Shown: positions 35,168 through 43,797 of the stretch, one piece after another
Layout of the letters: the number at the start of each line of letters is the position of its first letter
Numbering within the stretch: the stretch's first letter is position 1
The notes under the pieces: generated by a model
Databases searched by the model: none
What the model was told of the DNA's origin: nothing
Seen by the model: only the letters and a program-made list of their open reading frames with translations
Position numbers and translations under genes: made by a program
Assembly: GCA_016215555.1 (NCBI GenBank)
Contig: JACRJC010000063.1
Location: forward strand, 23,764 to 87,763
Source: Rhodospirillales bacterium
Lineage (GTDB): Bacteria; Pseudomonadota; Alphaproteobacteria; Rhodospirillales; WMHbin7
Direction of reading: 5' to 3'
DNA length: 64,000 nucleotides

Positions 35168-35420
35168 GCGCTTATGCCTAGCATGATTGGCACGAGAGCG
35201 AGCGAGGGAAATGAAGCTGGGAAGGTTGCCGCGATGCGGCATGTGGCCTGCGGGGATCTGGGCTTGCTCGGAGATCGGCTCGAAACTTCTGGCTGGCAAA
35301 TACGTTAATACCAGTTTGCAGAGTGACTTGGCGCACGATCGTTTTACCCGGGTCACTTCGTGACGCGGATTAAGACGTGAATCGTTCGCTAAAACAAATC
35401 GCTAGCAGATTCACGCGCTA

Positions 35421-35450
35421 AACCCGAGCCATTAAACGGCTCAGGTTTCT
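35421..35450 (+). terminator. hairpin, possible terminator
   Basis: AACCCGAGCC (35421-35430) pairs with GGCTCAGGTT (35438-35447) with one G-T pair and a seven-base loop. TTTCTTCC follows, a short T-rich tail. It is about 250 bases after the Crp/Fnr stop, so it may end that transcript or belong to the repeat-rich border. Confidence 0.45.
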
Positions 35451-35465
35451 TCCGATCTAGTGTCC

Positions 35466-35519
35466 TGATTCGTAAGTTCGTGAGATTTGAAATCCGGCGA
35501 TTTACGAACTTACGAATCA
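35466..35519. repeat. 16-bp perfect inverted repeat
   Basis: TGATTCGTAAGTTCGT (35466-35481) and its exact complement (35504-35519), separated by 22 bases. No T tract follows on either side. The arm core resembles the neighbouring palindrome at 35547-35622, so both probably belong to one repeat family. Confidence 0.7.
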
Positions 35520-35546
35520 ATAGGGTCACTAGCAAACATTTGATTT

Positions 35547-35622
35547 CTAGTGTGGTTTCTGGTTTCGAAGTTCGTGTTGCCGGGGCCGCATAATCGCACG
35601 AACTTCGAAACCACCACACTAG
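35547..35622. repeat. inverted repeat overlapping the tyrA stop codon
   Basis: The left arm (35547-35576) begins CTAGTGTGG and ends GGTTTCGAAGTTCGTG. The right arm (35597-35622) is its reverse complement apart from four extra bases in the left arm. The tyrA stop codon (TAG on the minus strand, 35621-35619) lies in the right arm. It may work as a transcript-end hairpin for tyrA, but the lack of a T tract and the similarity to the adjacent palindrome suggest a dispersed repeat. Confidence 0.65.
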
Positions 35623-36494
35623 CTATCTTGCTTGGCGTCGATGATGCCCTTGCGGATGGCGCGCGTGCGGGTGAACAAATCTTCCAGCACCTGGCCCTCG
35701 CCCCAGCGGATGGCGCGCTGCAAGGCCGTCAGATCCTCGGTGAAGCGCTGCAGCATTTCCAGCACGGCGTCGCGGTTGTTCAAGAACACGTCGCGCCACA
35801 TGATGGGGTCGGAGGCGGCGATTCTGGTGAAGTCGCGGAATCCGCTGGCCGAATAGCGGATCACTTCGCCCTTCAGGCTTTCTTCCAGATTGCCGGCCGT
35901 GCCGACGATGGTATAGGCGATCAGATGCGGCAGATGCGAGGTGATGGCCAGCACCATGTCGTGATGGCCGGGCTCCATGATTTCGATCATCGAGCCCATG
36001 GACTCCCAGAAGGCCTTGACCTTGGCGGTGGCGGCTTCGTCGGTGCCGGTGGGCGGGGTCAGGATGCACCAGCGGCCCTGGAAGAGGTCGGCGAATCCCG
36101 CCTCGGGGCCGGAAAACTCCGTGCCGGCGATGGGATGGCCGGGCACGAAATGCACGCCCTCGGGCAGCAGCGGCCCGACGTCGCGGATCACCGATTGCTT
36201 GACCGAACCGACATCGGAAATAATGGCGCCCGGCTTCAGATGCGCCGCCATCCTCTCGGCCACTTCGGCATTGGCGCTGGCGGGCACGCACAAGACGACC
36301 AGGTCGGCGTCCTTGACCGCCTGCGACACTTGCATGCTGGCGCTATCGCAGATGCCAAGCGCCAGCGCCTTCTGGCAATGGGCTTCGCTGGCGTCGCCGA
36401 CCGCGATGCTGCCGGCCAGCCCGTTCCTCCGGGCCGCCCTTGCGATCGATGAGCCGATCAGGCCGATGCCGATCAGCGCGATTTTGTCGAACAT
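35619..36494 (-). CDS. tyrA: prephenate/arogenate dehydrogenase
   Basis: Start chosen at ATG 36492-36494, two bases after the hisC stop; the upstream open frame is hisC in another frame. 291 residues. Rossmann motif IALIGIGLIGSSIARAA, then ADLVVLCVPASANAEV, SDVGSVKQSVI and the substrate-site HPIAGTEFSGPEAG typical of TyrA. It oxidatively decarboxylates prephenate (or arogenate) toward tyrosine. The operon (chorismate mutase, hisC, tyrA on the minus strand) is an aromatic amino-acid set in which HisC can act as the aromatic aminotransferase. Confidence 0.93.
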   Translation of the reverse strand: MFDKIALIGIGLIGSSIARAARRNGLAGSIAVGDASEAHCQKALALGICDSASMQVSQAVKDADLVVLCVPASANAEVAERMAAHLKPGAIISDVGSVKQSVIRDVGPLLPEGVHFVPGHPIAGTEFSGPEAGFADLFQGRWCILTPPTGTDEAATAKVKAFWESMGSMIEIMEPGHHDMVLAITSHLPHLIAYTIVGTAGNLEESLKGEVIRYSASGFRDFTRIAASDPIMWRDVFLNNRDAVLEMLQRFTEDLTALQRAIRWGEGQVLEDLFTRTRAIRKGIIDAKQDS

Positions 36495-36496
36495 CG

Positions 36497-37588
36497 TCAC
36501 GGCGCCAGAAACTCCTTCATGGCCGCCACCACCGCCTTCATCTCGTCGTCCTGGCCGATGGTGATGCGCAGCGCGTCCGGCAAGCCGTAGCCGCCCATCT
36601 TGCGGGCGATGATGCCCTTCGCGGTCAGGAATTTGTCGGCCTCGTCGGCGGTTCTGCCGGTGGCCTTGGGAAAGCGCAGCAGCACGAAATTGCCGACGCT
36701 GTCGGTCAGATCCAGTCCCAGCCCCCGCAACTGCTCGCTCAGCCAGGGCAGCCACATGTCGTTATGGGCCTTGCACAACGCGAAGAATTTCTCGTCGGCC
36801 AGCGCCGCCAGGCCCGCCGCCTGGGCGGGCTGCGAGACGTTGAAGGGATTGCGCACCCGGTTCAGGACGTCGGCGACATTGGGCGGGCAATAGGCCCAGC
36901 CCAGCCGCACCGAGCCCAGGGCGTAAATCTTCGAGAAGGTGCGCGTGACCACGGTGTTGGAGCCGGCATCCACCAATTCATTGCCGGCGGCATAGTCGTT
37001 CTTGCTCACGAACTCGGCATAGGCGGCGTCGATGACCAGCAGCACATGGTCGGGCAGGCCTTTGCGCAGGCGCTCAAGCTCCTTGACCGGCACATAGGTG
37101 CCGGTCGGATTGTTGGGGTTGGCGACGAAGACGATCTTGGTTCTGGGCGTGACCTTGGCCAGAAGCGCATCGACGCTCATGGTCAGATTGGTTTCGGGCG
37201 CCGTTACCGGCGTCGCCCCCGCCGTCTTGGCGGCGATGGGATACATCAAGAATCCGTGCTGCGAATACAGCACCTCGTCGCCGGGACCGGCATAGGCGCG
37301 GCACAACAGGCCCAGCAATTCGTCGCTTCCAGCCCCGCAGACGATGCGGGCCGGGTCAAGGCCCCAGCGGACGCCCAGGGCCTTGCGCAAGTCGGAGCAG
37401 CCGCCGTCGGGATAACGATGCAGCTCGCCCGCCATCGCCCGGTAGGCCTCGACGGCGGCCGGGCTGGGACCCAAGGCGCCCTCGTTCGAGGCCAGCTTGA
37501 TGACGCGGTTGACGCCGGGGATTTTGGACTCGCCGCCGATGTAGGGGGCGATATCCATGATGCCGGGGCGGGGTTCAGGCAGGCTCAT
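36497..37588 (-). CDS. hisC: histidinol-phosphate/aromatic aminotransferase
   Basis: A 363-residue class I/II aminotransferase. It has ASNEGALGPSP near the N-terminus, the cofactor-site ANPNNPTGTYVP, the Asp-Tyr pair IDAAYAEF, the PLP lysine in TRTFSKIYAL and the SVRLGWAY segment. HisC transaminates imidazole-acetol phosphate in histidine synthesis. Next to tyrA and a chorismate mutase it probably also makes tyrosine and phenylalanine, as in other alphaproteobacteria. The gene starts 12 bases after the chorismate mutase stop. Confidence 0.92.
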   Translation of the reverse strand: MSLPEPRPGIMDIAPYIGGESKIPGVNRVIKLASNEGALGPSPAAVEAYRAMAGELHRYPDGGCSDLRKALGVRWGLDPARIVCGAGSDELLGLLCRAYAGPGDEVLYSQHGFLMYPIAAKTAGATPVTAPETNLTMSVDALLAKVTPRTKIVFVANPNNPTGTYVPVKELERLRKGLPDHVLLVIDAAYAEFVSKNDYAAGNELVDAGSNTVVTRTFSKIYALGSVRLGWAYCPPNVADVLNRVRNPFNVSQPAQAAGLAALADEKFFALCKAHNDMWLPWLSEQLRGLGLDLTDSVGNFVLLRFPKATGRTADEADKFLTAKGIIARKMGGYGLPDALRITIGQDDEMKAVVAAMKEFLAP

Positions 37589-37600
37589 CGCAAACTCCGA

Positions 37601-38419
37601 TTAGGCGGGGATGGGTCTTGCATAAGCGCCCAGCACTTGGATGCGGGGCAGGGAAAGAGCGGTTATACGCGCATCTTCGTCCGTCACAAAGCCGTCAACC
37701 TCGGCCAGGGCCAGCGCCCTGGCGCCATAGCGCCCGGCGGCCAGCAGGCGGGCCGAAAATCCGGCCTTCTCCAATTCGGTCTTCAGGCCGGAACGGCTGG
37801 CCGGCTCGTCGGTCTCGATGCAAAGCCAGGTGATGTCGTCGCCGGACGGTTCGGGCGGAAATAGAGCCGTCACCAGAGCTTCACGCCCTGCCGCCTGCCC
37901 GCTTACGAAGGGAAGTTTGGCCACGATGCGGGGCGGATGCCCGCCATCCATCAGCAGCGGCCACCAAGGGGCGGGGTCATCCGAACCGGGCATGGGCAGC
38001 ACGGCTTGAACCACCTTGCCCTCGCCCAAGGCCGCCAAGGCCGGACCGGGCTGGGTGAAGGCCAACAGTTGAACCCCGCCGCCGTAGTGATCGCGGGCCA
38101 GATCCCGGACCGGCGAGTCGGGGCCCGATTGGCAGACCGCCACCGCGTAATTGGCTTCAAGCTGGGTGAAGCTGGCGATGATCTCGCGCCACAGCCTGGC
38201 GATCACAAGATAGGGCAGCGCCCCTTGATGGCGGTCGGCCAGACGGCGCAGAATCTCGGCTTCGCGGCCCAGCCGGAAGGGCGGCCCCAGCTTCTGATGC
38301 TTCTTCAGCTCGCCCACGGCCTCGACGATCTGGGCCCTTTGCATCAGCAAATCATGCAGCTTCGTATCGAGCAGATCGATGCGTTTGCGCAAGGAGGAAA
38401 GGGTAGGGGCTTTGCTCAT
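37601..38419 (-). CDS. chorismate mutase with an additional C-terminal domain
   Basis: Start chosen at ATG 38417-38419 (MSKAPTLSSLRKRID), 272 residues; an upstream in-frame start at 38443 is possible. Residues 5-90 are an AroQ-type helical chorismate mutase (LRKRIDLLDTKLHDLLMQR, ... RLGREAEILRRL). The remaining 180 residues (from YAVAVCQSG) have a periplasmic-binding-like alpha/beta character, in the place of a prephenate dehydratase, but without the dehydratase TRF motif. It is thus not called PheA. It likely feeds prephenate to tyrA encoded downstream. Confidence 0.8.
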   Translation of the reverse strand: MSKAPTLSSLRKRIDLLDTKLHDLLMQRAQIVEAVGELKKHQKLGPPFRLGREAEILRRLADRHQGALPYLVIARLWREIIASFTQLEANYAVAVCQSGPDSPVRDLARDHYGGGVQLLAFTQPGPALAALGEGKVVQAVLPMPGSDDPAPWWPLLMDGGHPPRIVAKLPFVSGQAAGREALVTALFPPEPSGDDITWLCIETDEPASRSGLKTELEKAGFSARLLAAGRYGARALALAEVDGFVTDEDARITALSLPRIQVLGAYARPIPA

Positions 38420-38517
38420 GATCCGGCCAATTGTCAGGGGCAACCCTTTTAGCCGCCGTTGGCCCTGAAATCAAAGGGATTGACAGGGGGGGCCCCCCGC
38501 CCTAGGTCTCTTCCATC

Positions 38518-39678
38518 ATGAATCTGCCGCCTGCCTTGGTTCCCGGCGGGGACGACCCCCGCACCAGCGCCTGCTCGACCGTCGAGTTGGGCCCCCTGAG
38601 GCTCGACTGCGGGGTGGTGCTGGACCATATTACCGTGGCTTGGCGCACCTATGGCGCCCTCAACGCCGCCAAATCCAACGCCGTCCTGGTCTGCCATGCC
38701 CTGACCGGCGACCAGTATCTGGCCGATCCCCACCCCGTGACCGGCAAGCCGGGCTGGTGGCATACGCTGGTGGGGCCAAACAACCTGTTCGACATCGAGC
38801 GCTATTTCCTGATTTGCATCAATGTGTTGGGCGGATGCATGGGCACCACCGGACCTCGCGAGATCAACCCCGAGACCGGCAAGCCCTGGGGGCTTGGCTT
38901 TCCCGTCATCACCATCGGCGACATGGTCAATGCCCAGGCCCTGCTGCTCGACCATCTGGGCATCGACCAGCTTTTCTGCGTCATCGGCGGCTCGATGGGC
39001 GGCATGCAGGTGCTGGAATGGGCGGCCAGCCATCCCAGGCGCGTCTTCGCCGCCCTGCCCATCGCCACCAGCTACCGCCATTCGGCCCAGAACATCGCCT
39101 TTCACGAAGTGGGGCGCCAGGCCATCATGGCCGACCCCGACTGGAAGGGCGGCGACTATCTGGAGCACGGCACCAATCCGCATCGAGGCCTGTCGGTAGC
39201 CCGCATGGCCGCCCATATCACCTATCTGTCCGAGGTGGCGCTGCACCGCAAATTCGGGCGCAAGCTGCAGAATCGCGAGAATGTGACCTATGGCTTCGAG
39301 GCCGATTTCCAGATCGAAAGCTATCTGCGTCATCAGGGCAGCACCTTCGTCGAGCGTTTCGACGCCAATTCCTATTTGTACATCACCAGGGCGATGGATT
39401 ATTTCGACCTGGCGGCCGAGCATGGCGGCAAGCTGGCCAACGCCTTCAAGGGCACGAATGTGCGTTTCTGCGTGATTTCCTTCACCAGCGACTGGCTGTT
39501 CCCGACCCAGGAATCGCGCTCCATCGTCCATGCGCTGAACGCCGTGGCGGCCAATGTCAGTTTCGTCGAAATCGAGAGCGACAAGGGCCACGACGCCTTT
39601 CTCCTCGACGAGCCGGAATTCCACCGCACCCTTCAGGGTTTCCTGGACGGCGCCGCCGAGCAGCGAGGCCTGTCGTGA
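38518..39678 (+). CDS. metX: homoserine O-acyltransferase MetX
   Basis: A 386-residue alpha/beta-hydrolase of the MetX family. Catalytic motifs: the nucleophile serine in [11 protein letters not shown], the aspartate in FTSDWLFP and the histidine in SDKGHDAFL. It activates homoserine for methionine synthesis by acylation; acetyl-CoA is the usual donor, but some proteobacterial MetX use succinyl-CoA. The gene runs divergently from the chorismate mutase operon and its stop overlaps metW (GTGA), the normal pair. Confidence 0.93.
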   Translation: MNLPPALVPGGDDPRTSACSTVELGPLRLDCGVVLDHITVAWRTYGALNAAKSNAVLVCHALTGDQYLADPHPVTGKPGWWHTLVGPNNLFDIERYFLICINVLGGCMGTTGPREINPETGKPWGLGFPVITIGDMVNAQALLLDHLGIDQLFCVIGGSMGGMQVLEWAASHPRRVFAALPIATSYRHSAQNIAFHEVGRQAIMADPDWKGGDYLEHGTNPHRGLSVARMAAHITYLSEVALHRKFGRKLQNRENVTYGFEADFQIESYLRHQGSTFVERFDANSYLYITRAMDYFDLAAEHGGKLANAFKGTNVRFCVISFTSDWLFPTQESRSIVHALNAVAANVSFVEIESDKGHDAFLLDEPEFHRTLQGFLDGAAEQRGLS

Positions 39679-40289
39679 ATCCCACCCAGTTGCGCTTCGA
39701 TCTGCGCCTGATCGCCGACATGGTGGAGCCCCGGACGCGCGTGCTCGATGTCGGCTGCGGCGGGGGCGAGTTGCTGAAATATCTGCGCGAGACCAAGAAG
39801 GTGGACGGTCGCGGCATCGAATTGTCGATGAGCGGCGTCTCGGGCGCGGTGCGCCAGGGCCTGTCCGTCATCCAGGGCGACGCCGACACCGATCTTAAGG
39901 ACTATCCGGCGCAGGCTTTTGACTATGTGATCCTGTCGCAGACCCTGCAGGCGACCCGCAATCCCCGCGAGGTGCTGGAACAGATGCTGCGCATCGGGCG
40001 CCACGCCATCGTCAGTCTGCCCAATTTCGGCCATTGGCGGGTGCGCCTAAGCCTGCTCGCGCATGGGCGCATGCCGGTGACCTCGAGCCTGGGATTCGCC
40101 TGGTACGACACGCCCAATATTCACTTGTGCACCATGGACGACTTCATCGATCTGAGCCATGCCATCGGCGCCAAGATCGAAAAAGGCATCGCCATCGATT
40201 CCTCGGGCCGGACGCGGCCCTTCTCGCCGCCCGATTGGAAAGCCAACCTGTTCGGCGAAAACGGCCTGTTCTTGTTGGGGAATAAGTAG
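39675..40289 (+). CDS. metW: methionine biosynthesis protein MetW
   Basis: Start at GTG 39675 overlapping the metX stop; 204 residues. A SAM-dependent-methyltransferase-like fold with [15 protein letters not shown] near the N-terminus, then [16 protein letters not shown] and [14 protein letters not shown], which are MetW signatures. MetW partners with MetX in homoserine acylation; no methyltransferase reaction is established. The longer frame starting inside metX is an artefact. Confidence 0.93.
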   Translation: MNPTQLRFDLRLIADMVEPRTRVLDVGCGGGELLKYLRETKKVDGRGIELSMSGVSGAVRQGLSVIQGDADTDLKDYPAQAFDYVILSQTLQATRNPREVLEQMLRIGRHAIVSLPNFGHWRVRLSLLAHGRMPVTSSLGFAWYDTPNIHLCTMDDFIDLSHAIGAKIEKGIAIDSSGRTRPFSPPDWKANLFGENGLFLLGNK

Positions 40290-40297
40290 AAACGCCG

Positions 40298-40498
40298 TCA
40301 GGCGTCGGCGATATTCAAGCGGCGTTCAATCCGATCCAGCCGATTCTCAAGGCGGTCGATGCGCATCGACTGCCCCGCAAAGTCGCCGTGAATTTGCCCC
40401 ACAGCCATTTCCAGGGAGGTCAGGCGGCGCTTCACGTCGCGCATATCCTCGACCAGCACATCGATTTTTTCATCGATCCGTCGTAGATAAACCAGCAT
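40298..40498 (-). CDS. small coiled-coil protein, unknown function
   Basis: A 66-residue protein (ATG 40496-40498; a TTG one codon earlier is possible) made almost wholly of charged heptads (RRIDEKIDVLVEDMRDV, ... MRIDRLENRLDRIERRL). Short predicted coiled coils of this kind are common in alphaproteobacteria. It is convergent with metW, only eight bases away. No function can be given. Confidence 0.6.
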   Translation of the reverse strand: MLVYLRRIDEKIDVLVEDMRDVKRRLTSLEMAVGQIHGDFAGQSMRIDRLENRLDRIERRLNIADA

Positions 40499-40618
40499 CA
40501 AATTTTCCGGTTAGGTCACGTCCCTCTCCTCGCAACCGGCATGCTATCGCAAAACGAGAGGGCCGTCAAAAGCCCGCCCGACATTGACAGTCCCGCCCCC
40601 TTTGCCTACCCTGACCCC

Positions 40619-40987
40619 ATGATCCGCTCTTGGCGCAGGGCAACCGCCTATACCGGCCTGGTCCTGCTGGCATTCAGTCTGATTGCCGGAGCCCTGCTGC
40701 CTGCCCGCGCCTCCTCGACCGACGAACCGGCCTATATCTGTACCGCCCTGGGTCTGAAGGCCATCGGCCCGGACGACAGCCAGCCGGCGGAGACCGGCCA
40801 AAGCGCCGGCCTGTGCGCGGCTTGTCTGCCCTTGATGCAGGGCGGCATCGACACCCCGCCAGAAACCTTCGCCGCCGGCGTCACTTTCGTCGTCGCCTCC
40901 ATCGACGTCTTGGCGCCCTTGGGCCTGACCGTCGCCGCCCAGCCGCATCATTCGCCCCAGTCACTCCGGGGCCCGCCTGCCGTCTGA
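40619..40987 (+). CDS. DUF2946-like protein
   Basis: Start at ATG 40619 (MIRSWRRATAY), 122 residues. One N-terminal hydrophobic segment (TGLVLLAFSLIAGALLPA), then a periplasmic part with YICTALGLKAI, CAACLPLM and a C-terminus HHSPQSLRGPPAV. This matches the DUF2946 layout, including the terminal RGPPA. The function is unknown; the Cys and His residues could bind metal. A 93-residue unknown protein follows after 67 bases in the same direction. Confidence 0.6.
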   Translation: MIRSWRRATAYTGLVLLAFSLIAGALLPARASSTDEPAYICTALGLKAIGPDDSQPAETGQSAGLCAACLPLMQGGIDTPPETFAAGVTFVVASIDVLAPLGLTVAAQPHHSPQSLRGPPAV

Positions 40988-41054
40988 TTCTTGATTCCAA
41001 CCGCCGCCGCCCCTTGGCGCGGCATCAAGACATCAAACGACAGGGATGGTTCTC

Positions 41055-41336
41055 ATGACTCGAAATTTTTGGACGGTCTTCAACGGCCACCGGCTGGTGG
41101 CCGTGGTTTCCGCCGAACGGATCGACGGAGCCCGCAAAATCGTGGCCGCCTTGGAGCGGCGCAACGATCTGCCGGCGATGACGCAAGACTCCCGCGTCCT
41201 GCCGGCCACCAAACGCCAGATCAACAAGGTGTTGCGCCAGGCCGAAAGCATGGGCGTGGACAACCAGTTCCTGGCCTTCATCATGCCGGGCGTCTTCATG
41301 ACCGTCATCGGCGGCCTGCATCAGCAGACAGCTTAA
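41055..41336 (+). CDS. small protein of unknown function
   Basis: Start chosen at ATG 41055, with AGGGA eight bases upstream; 93 residues, basic in the middle (LPATKRQINKVLRQAESMG) and mildly hydrophobic at the C-terminus (FLAFIMPGVFMTVIGG). I recognise no family. It may be cotranscribed with the DUF2946-like gene. A GC hairpin (CGCCGGG/CCCGGCG near 41352-41375) follows. Confidence 0.55.
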   Translation: MTRNFWTVFNGHRLVAVVSAERIDGARKIVAALERRNDLPAMTQDSRVLPATKRQINKVLRQAESMGVDNQFLAFIMPGVFMTVIGGLHQQTA

Positions 41337-41515
41337 ATCTGGACCTTCGGGCGCCGGGTTTATTCCGCCCGGCGTCTGAGATATGACGTTCTAGGCCCAA
41401 GGGGCTGCGCGCCTGTCCCGCCAGTGGCGGGCCAATAGATATAATTGCCTGCGAAGCAGGCGGGCGCGGAAGCCAAGCGAGCAGGGCGAGCGCCCGGCGT
41501 CTGAGTGCCCAGATA

Positions 41516-42004
41516 TTAAGCCGCCTGTTTGGGGAAGGTGAAGGGGATGCGGGTCTTCCTGACCCGGGGCGCGATCATCAACACCAGTTCCAGATAGGGC
41601 CGGATATGGATCAGGAACTGGGCGATGGCGCCGATCATCATCGCCCCGGACATGGGCGACAGCAGTTCGTCGTCATAGACGGCGACGATCCGCTGGTCGG
41701 GCGCGACCCGCACCGCGCCCTTAAGGGCCTCGTTCGCCGCCTCGACGATGGCCAGCACATTCTGGCGCCAGTCCTTCGATTCCGCCGAATAGGGCACCCG
41801 GCCCAGTTCGGCCCGCAATCTCAGACGGGAATGGGTTTCGCTATCCTCGATCTCGCCATGCACGGTCTGGCCCAGATAGGTGAATTCGAAACGGACCGGA
41901 CCTTTGCGTTCGCGCAGGATCACGCGCCCCTCGGCGTCCTTGCCCAGACGGTGCAAGGGGATGGGCCTGTGGGTGACTTCGTCGGAAAACTCGGCGGTGG
42001 TCAT
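41516..42004 (-). CDS. conserved hypothetical protein
   Basis: A 162-residue protein with an N-terminal acidic/charged region, a beta-rich middle (GPVRFEFTYLGQTVHGEIED) and a C-terminal hydrophobic stretch (LSPMSGAMMIGAIAQFLIHIRPYLELVLMIAP). I do not recognise the family. It is divergent from psd, with no obvious partner. Codon use resembles the neighbours, which supports a real gene. Confidence 0.6.
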   Translation of the reverse strand: MTTAEFSDEVTHRPIPLHRLGKDAEGRVILRERKGPVRFEFTYLGQTVHGEIEDSETHSRLRLRAELGRVPYSAESKDWRQNVLAIVEAANEALKGAVRVAPDQRIVAVYDDELLSPMSGAMMIGAIAQFLIHIRPYLELVLMIAPRVRKTRIPFTFPKQAA

Positions 42005-42124
42005 GGCGGCGTCACAGTATCACAAGGGAATCCCACGTGAAAACGGCTGATTATATCTTCTTTACCGGGCCACCCCCCCAAATCCGGACTACTCAGACGG
42101 CCCGTCTTGTTCTATAACCCGGGC

Positions 42125-42814
42125 ATGCTGAAACGATATCTCCTCGTCCCCATCCATCCCGAAGGCTGGCCCTTCATCACCCTTTTTGCCGTGGCCACGC
42201 TGCTTCTGCACTGGCTGTGGTCGCCGCTGGGCTGGCTGGGCGCCATCCTGACCTTGTGGTGCGCCTATTTCTTTCGCAATCCCGACCGCGTCACCCCGAC
42301 CCGCGAGGGCCTGGTCATCAGCCCCGCCGACGGCTATGTGCAACTGGTCGATGCAGCCAAGCCGCCCGCCGAACTGGGCATGGGCGACGGCGTGCGCCCC
42401 CGGGTCTGCGTTTTCATGTCGGTCTTTGACGTCCACGTCAACCGCATCCCCCATGCCGGCAAGGTGGGCGTGAAATTCTACCGCCCCGGACTGTTCCTGA
42501 ACGCCAGCCTGGACAAGGCCAGCGACGACAATGAGCGCATGGCGGTTCGGCTTGACCTGGAAGACGGCCGCGATCTGGCCTTCGTGCAGATCGCCGGTCT
42601 GGTGGCCAGGCGCATCGTCTGCCCGCTGTCCGAGGGCGAGAATGTGCGCACCGGCGAACGCTTCGGCCTGATCCGTTTCGGCAGCCGGGTCGATGTCTAT
42701 CTGCCCGTCGGCGTCGCTCCCCTGGTCGCCGTCGGACAGCGGGCCATCGCCGGCGAGACCGTGCTGGCCGATTTGGCCGGCTCCGAGCCCGCCCGGACCG
42801 GTGAAATCCGCTGA
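42125..42814 (+). CDS. psd: phosphatidylserine decarboxylase proenzyme
   Basis: Start at ATG 42125 ([17 protein letters not shown]), 229 residues; a TTG at 42107 is less likely. It is the short, archaeal/alphaproteobacterial-type Psd: two N-terminal helices, then [28 protein letters not shown] and the self-cleavage site in [11 protein letters not shown], where the serine becomes the pyruvoyl group. It makes phosphatidylethanolamine. It overlaps pssA by one base (TGATG), which produces its substrate. Confidence 0.93.
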   Translation: MLKRYLLVPIHPEGWPFITLFAVATLLLHWLWSPLGWLGAILTLWCAYFFRNPDRVTPTREGLVISPADGYVQLVDAAKPPAELGMGDGVRPRVCVFMSVFDVHVNRIPHAGKVGVKFYRPGLFLNASLDKASDDNERMAVRLDLEDGRDLAFVQIAGLVARRIVCPLSEGENVRTGERFGLIRFGSRVDVYLPVGVAPLVAVGQRAIAGETVLADLAGSEPARTGEIR

Positions 42815-43680
42815 TGCAGGGCGGCCCCGACCAGTCCCTGGGCCATCATTGGCGCAAGCGCAAGAAGCGCCATGGCATTCCCAGGCTGAAGGGCCCCTCG
42901 CTTAACCATATGATTCCCAACATGCTGACCCTGTTCGCCCTGTGCGCGGGGCTGACGGCGATCCGCTTCGCCCTGCAGGGCAAATGGGAGCATGCGGTGG
43001 TCGCCATCCTGCTGGCCGCCATCTTCGACGGGCTGGACGGGCGGATCGCCCGTTTGCTGAAGGCGACCTCGAAATTCGGGGCCGAACTCGATTCGCTGTC
43101 CGACTTCATCAGTTTCGGCGTCGCTCCGGCCATGATCAATTATTTATGGTCGCTCAATCACGCCGGCAGCCCGGGCTGGGCCCTGGCCCTGCTGTTCGCG
43201 GTCTGCTCGTCCCTGCGCCTGGCCCGCTTCAACACCATGATCGGCCAGGCCAATCTGCCGCCCTACGCCTATAATTTCTTCACCGGCGTGCCGGCCCCGG
43301 CGGCGGCCGGGCTGGCCCTGTTGCCGATGATGCTGTCCTTCGAATTCGGAGAGGGTTTTTTCGCCAGCCCGCTGGTGGTCGGTCTGGTCATGATCGCCGT
43401 CGCCTTCCTGATGGTCAGCCGAGTCCCCACCTTTTCTCTCAAGGGCATACGCATACCGCATCCCTATGTTCTGCCGGGATTTCTTTTTCTGGCCCTGCTG
43501 GCCGGCTTCCTGGTCACGGCGCCCTGGGTGACGCTGCCCCTGATCGAGATCGTCTATGCCGTCTCGATCCCCTTCGCGATCAAATCCTACCGCGCTCTCG
43601 AAAGCAAGGCTCAGGAATTGCAGGATAATCCGCTCGAGGAGGGGGCGCCGCCTCAGAATCCGGACGAATCCGCCTCCTAA
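42814..43680 (+). CDS. pssA: CDP-diacylglycerol--serine O-phosphatidyltransferase
   Basis: A 288-residue integral membrane CDP-alcohol phosphotransferase with about eight helices. The catalytic motif reads DGLDGRIARLL, then GAELDSLSDFISFG, with all Asp residues present. It forms phosphatidylserine, which Psd decarboxylates. The extreme N-terminus is basic (HHWRKRKKRH), and the C-terminal tail is acidic. The start overlaps the psd stop. Confidence 0.93.
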   Translation: MQGGPDQSLGHHWRKRKKRHGIPRLKGPSLNHMIPNMLTLFALCAGLTAIRFALQGKWEHAVVAILLAAIFDGLDGRIARLLKATSKFGAELDSLSDFISFGVAPAMINYLWSLNHAGSPGWALALLFAVCSSLRLARFNTMIGQANLPPYAYNFFTGVPAPAAAGLALLPMMLSFEFGEGFFASPLVVGLVMIAVAFLMVSRVPTFSLKGIRIPHPYVLPGFLFLALLAGFLVTAPWVTLPLIEIVYAVSIPFAIKSYRALESKAQELQDNPLEEGAPPQNPDESAS

Positions 43681-43686
43681 GCCGCG

Positions 43687-43715
43687 TTGACAGGTCCGGG
43701 GGTCAGAGTTATTGT
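43687..43715 (+). promoter_or_regulatory. sigma-70 promoter of the etfBA-hbd operon
   Basis: TTGACA (43687-43692), a 17-base spacer and TATTGT (43710-43715) form a good promoter. The start would be near 43722, leaving a leader of about 75 bases to etfB. It begins seven bases after the pssA stop. Confidence 0.6.
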
Positions 43716-43797
43716 GCGGTGCACATACTGGTACTCGAATGCCGGTTTCGGGTAGGCACCGACCCGAACGGCTTCCTTCTTAAAAGTGCGGGGAGAC

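Larger units (their letters stand above)
35168..35618. other. palindrome-rich gene-free gap at the right border of the accessory block
   Basis: 451 bases without a recognisable gene. A minus-strand open frame (35162-35356) has no domain I know. The right half has a hairpin (35421-35447) and two inverted repeats (35466-35519 and 35547-35622) whose arms share TTCG-(TA)-AGTTCGTG. It separates the accessory block from tyrA/hisC and could be a remnant of an integrated element. Confidence 0.45.

Noticed and set aside
35162..35356. A 64-codon minus-strand frame in the palindrome-rich gap
   Set aside because: No ribosome-binding site or known motif, overlaps the end of the Crp/Fnr gene; composition is unlike the neighbours and may be element debris.
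36440..37864. A 474-codon plus-strand frame across hisC
   Set aside because: Antisense to hisC, which has all PLP motifs; the translated frame is low-complexity (rich in Gly, Arg, Gln) without a domain.
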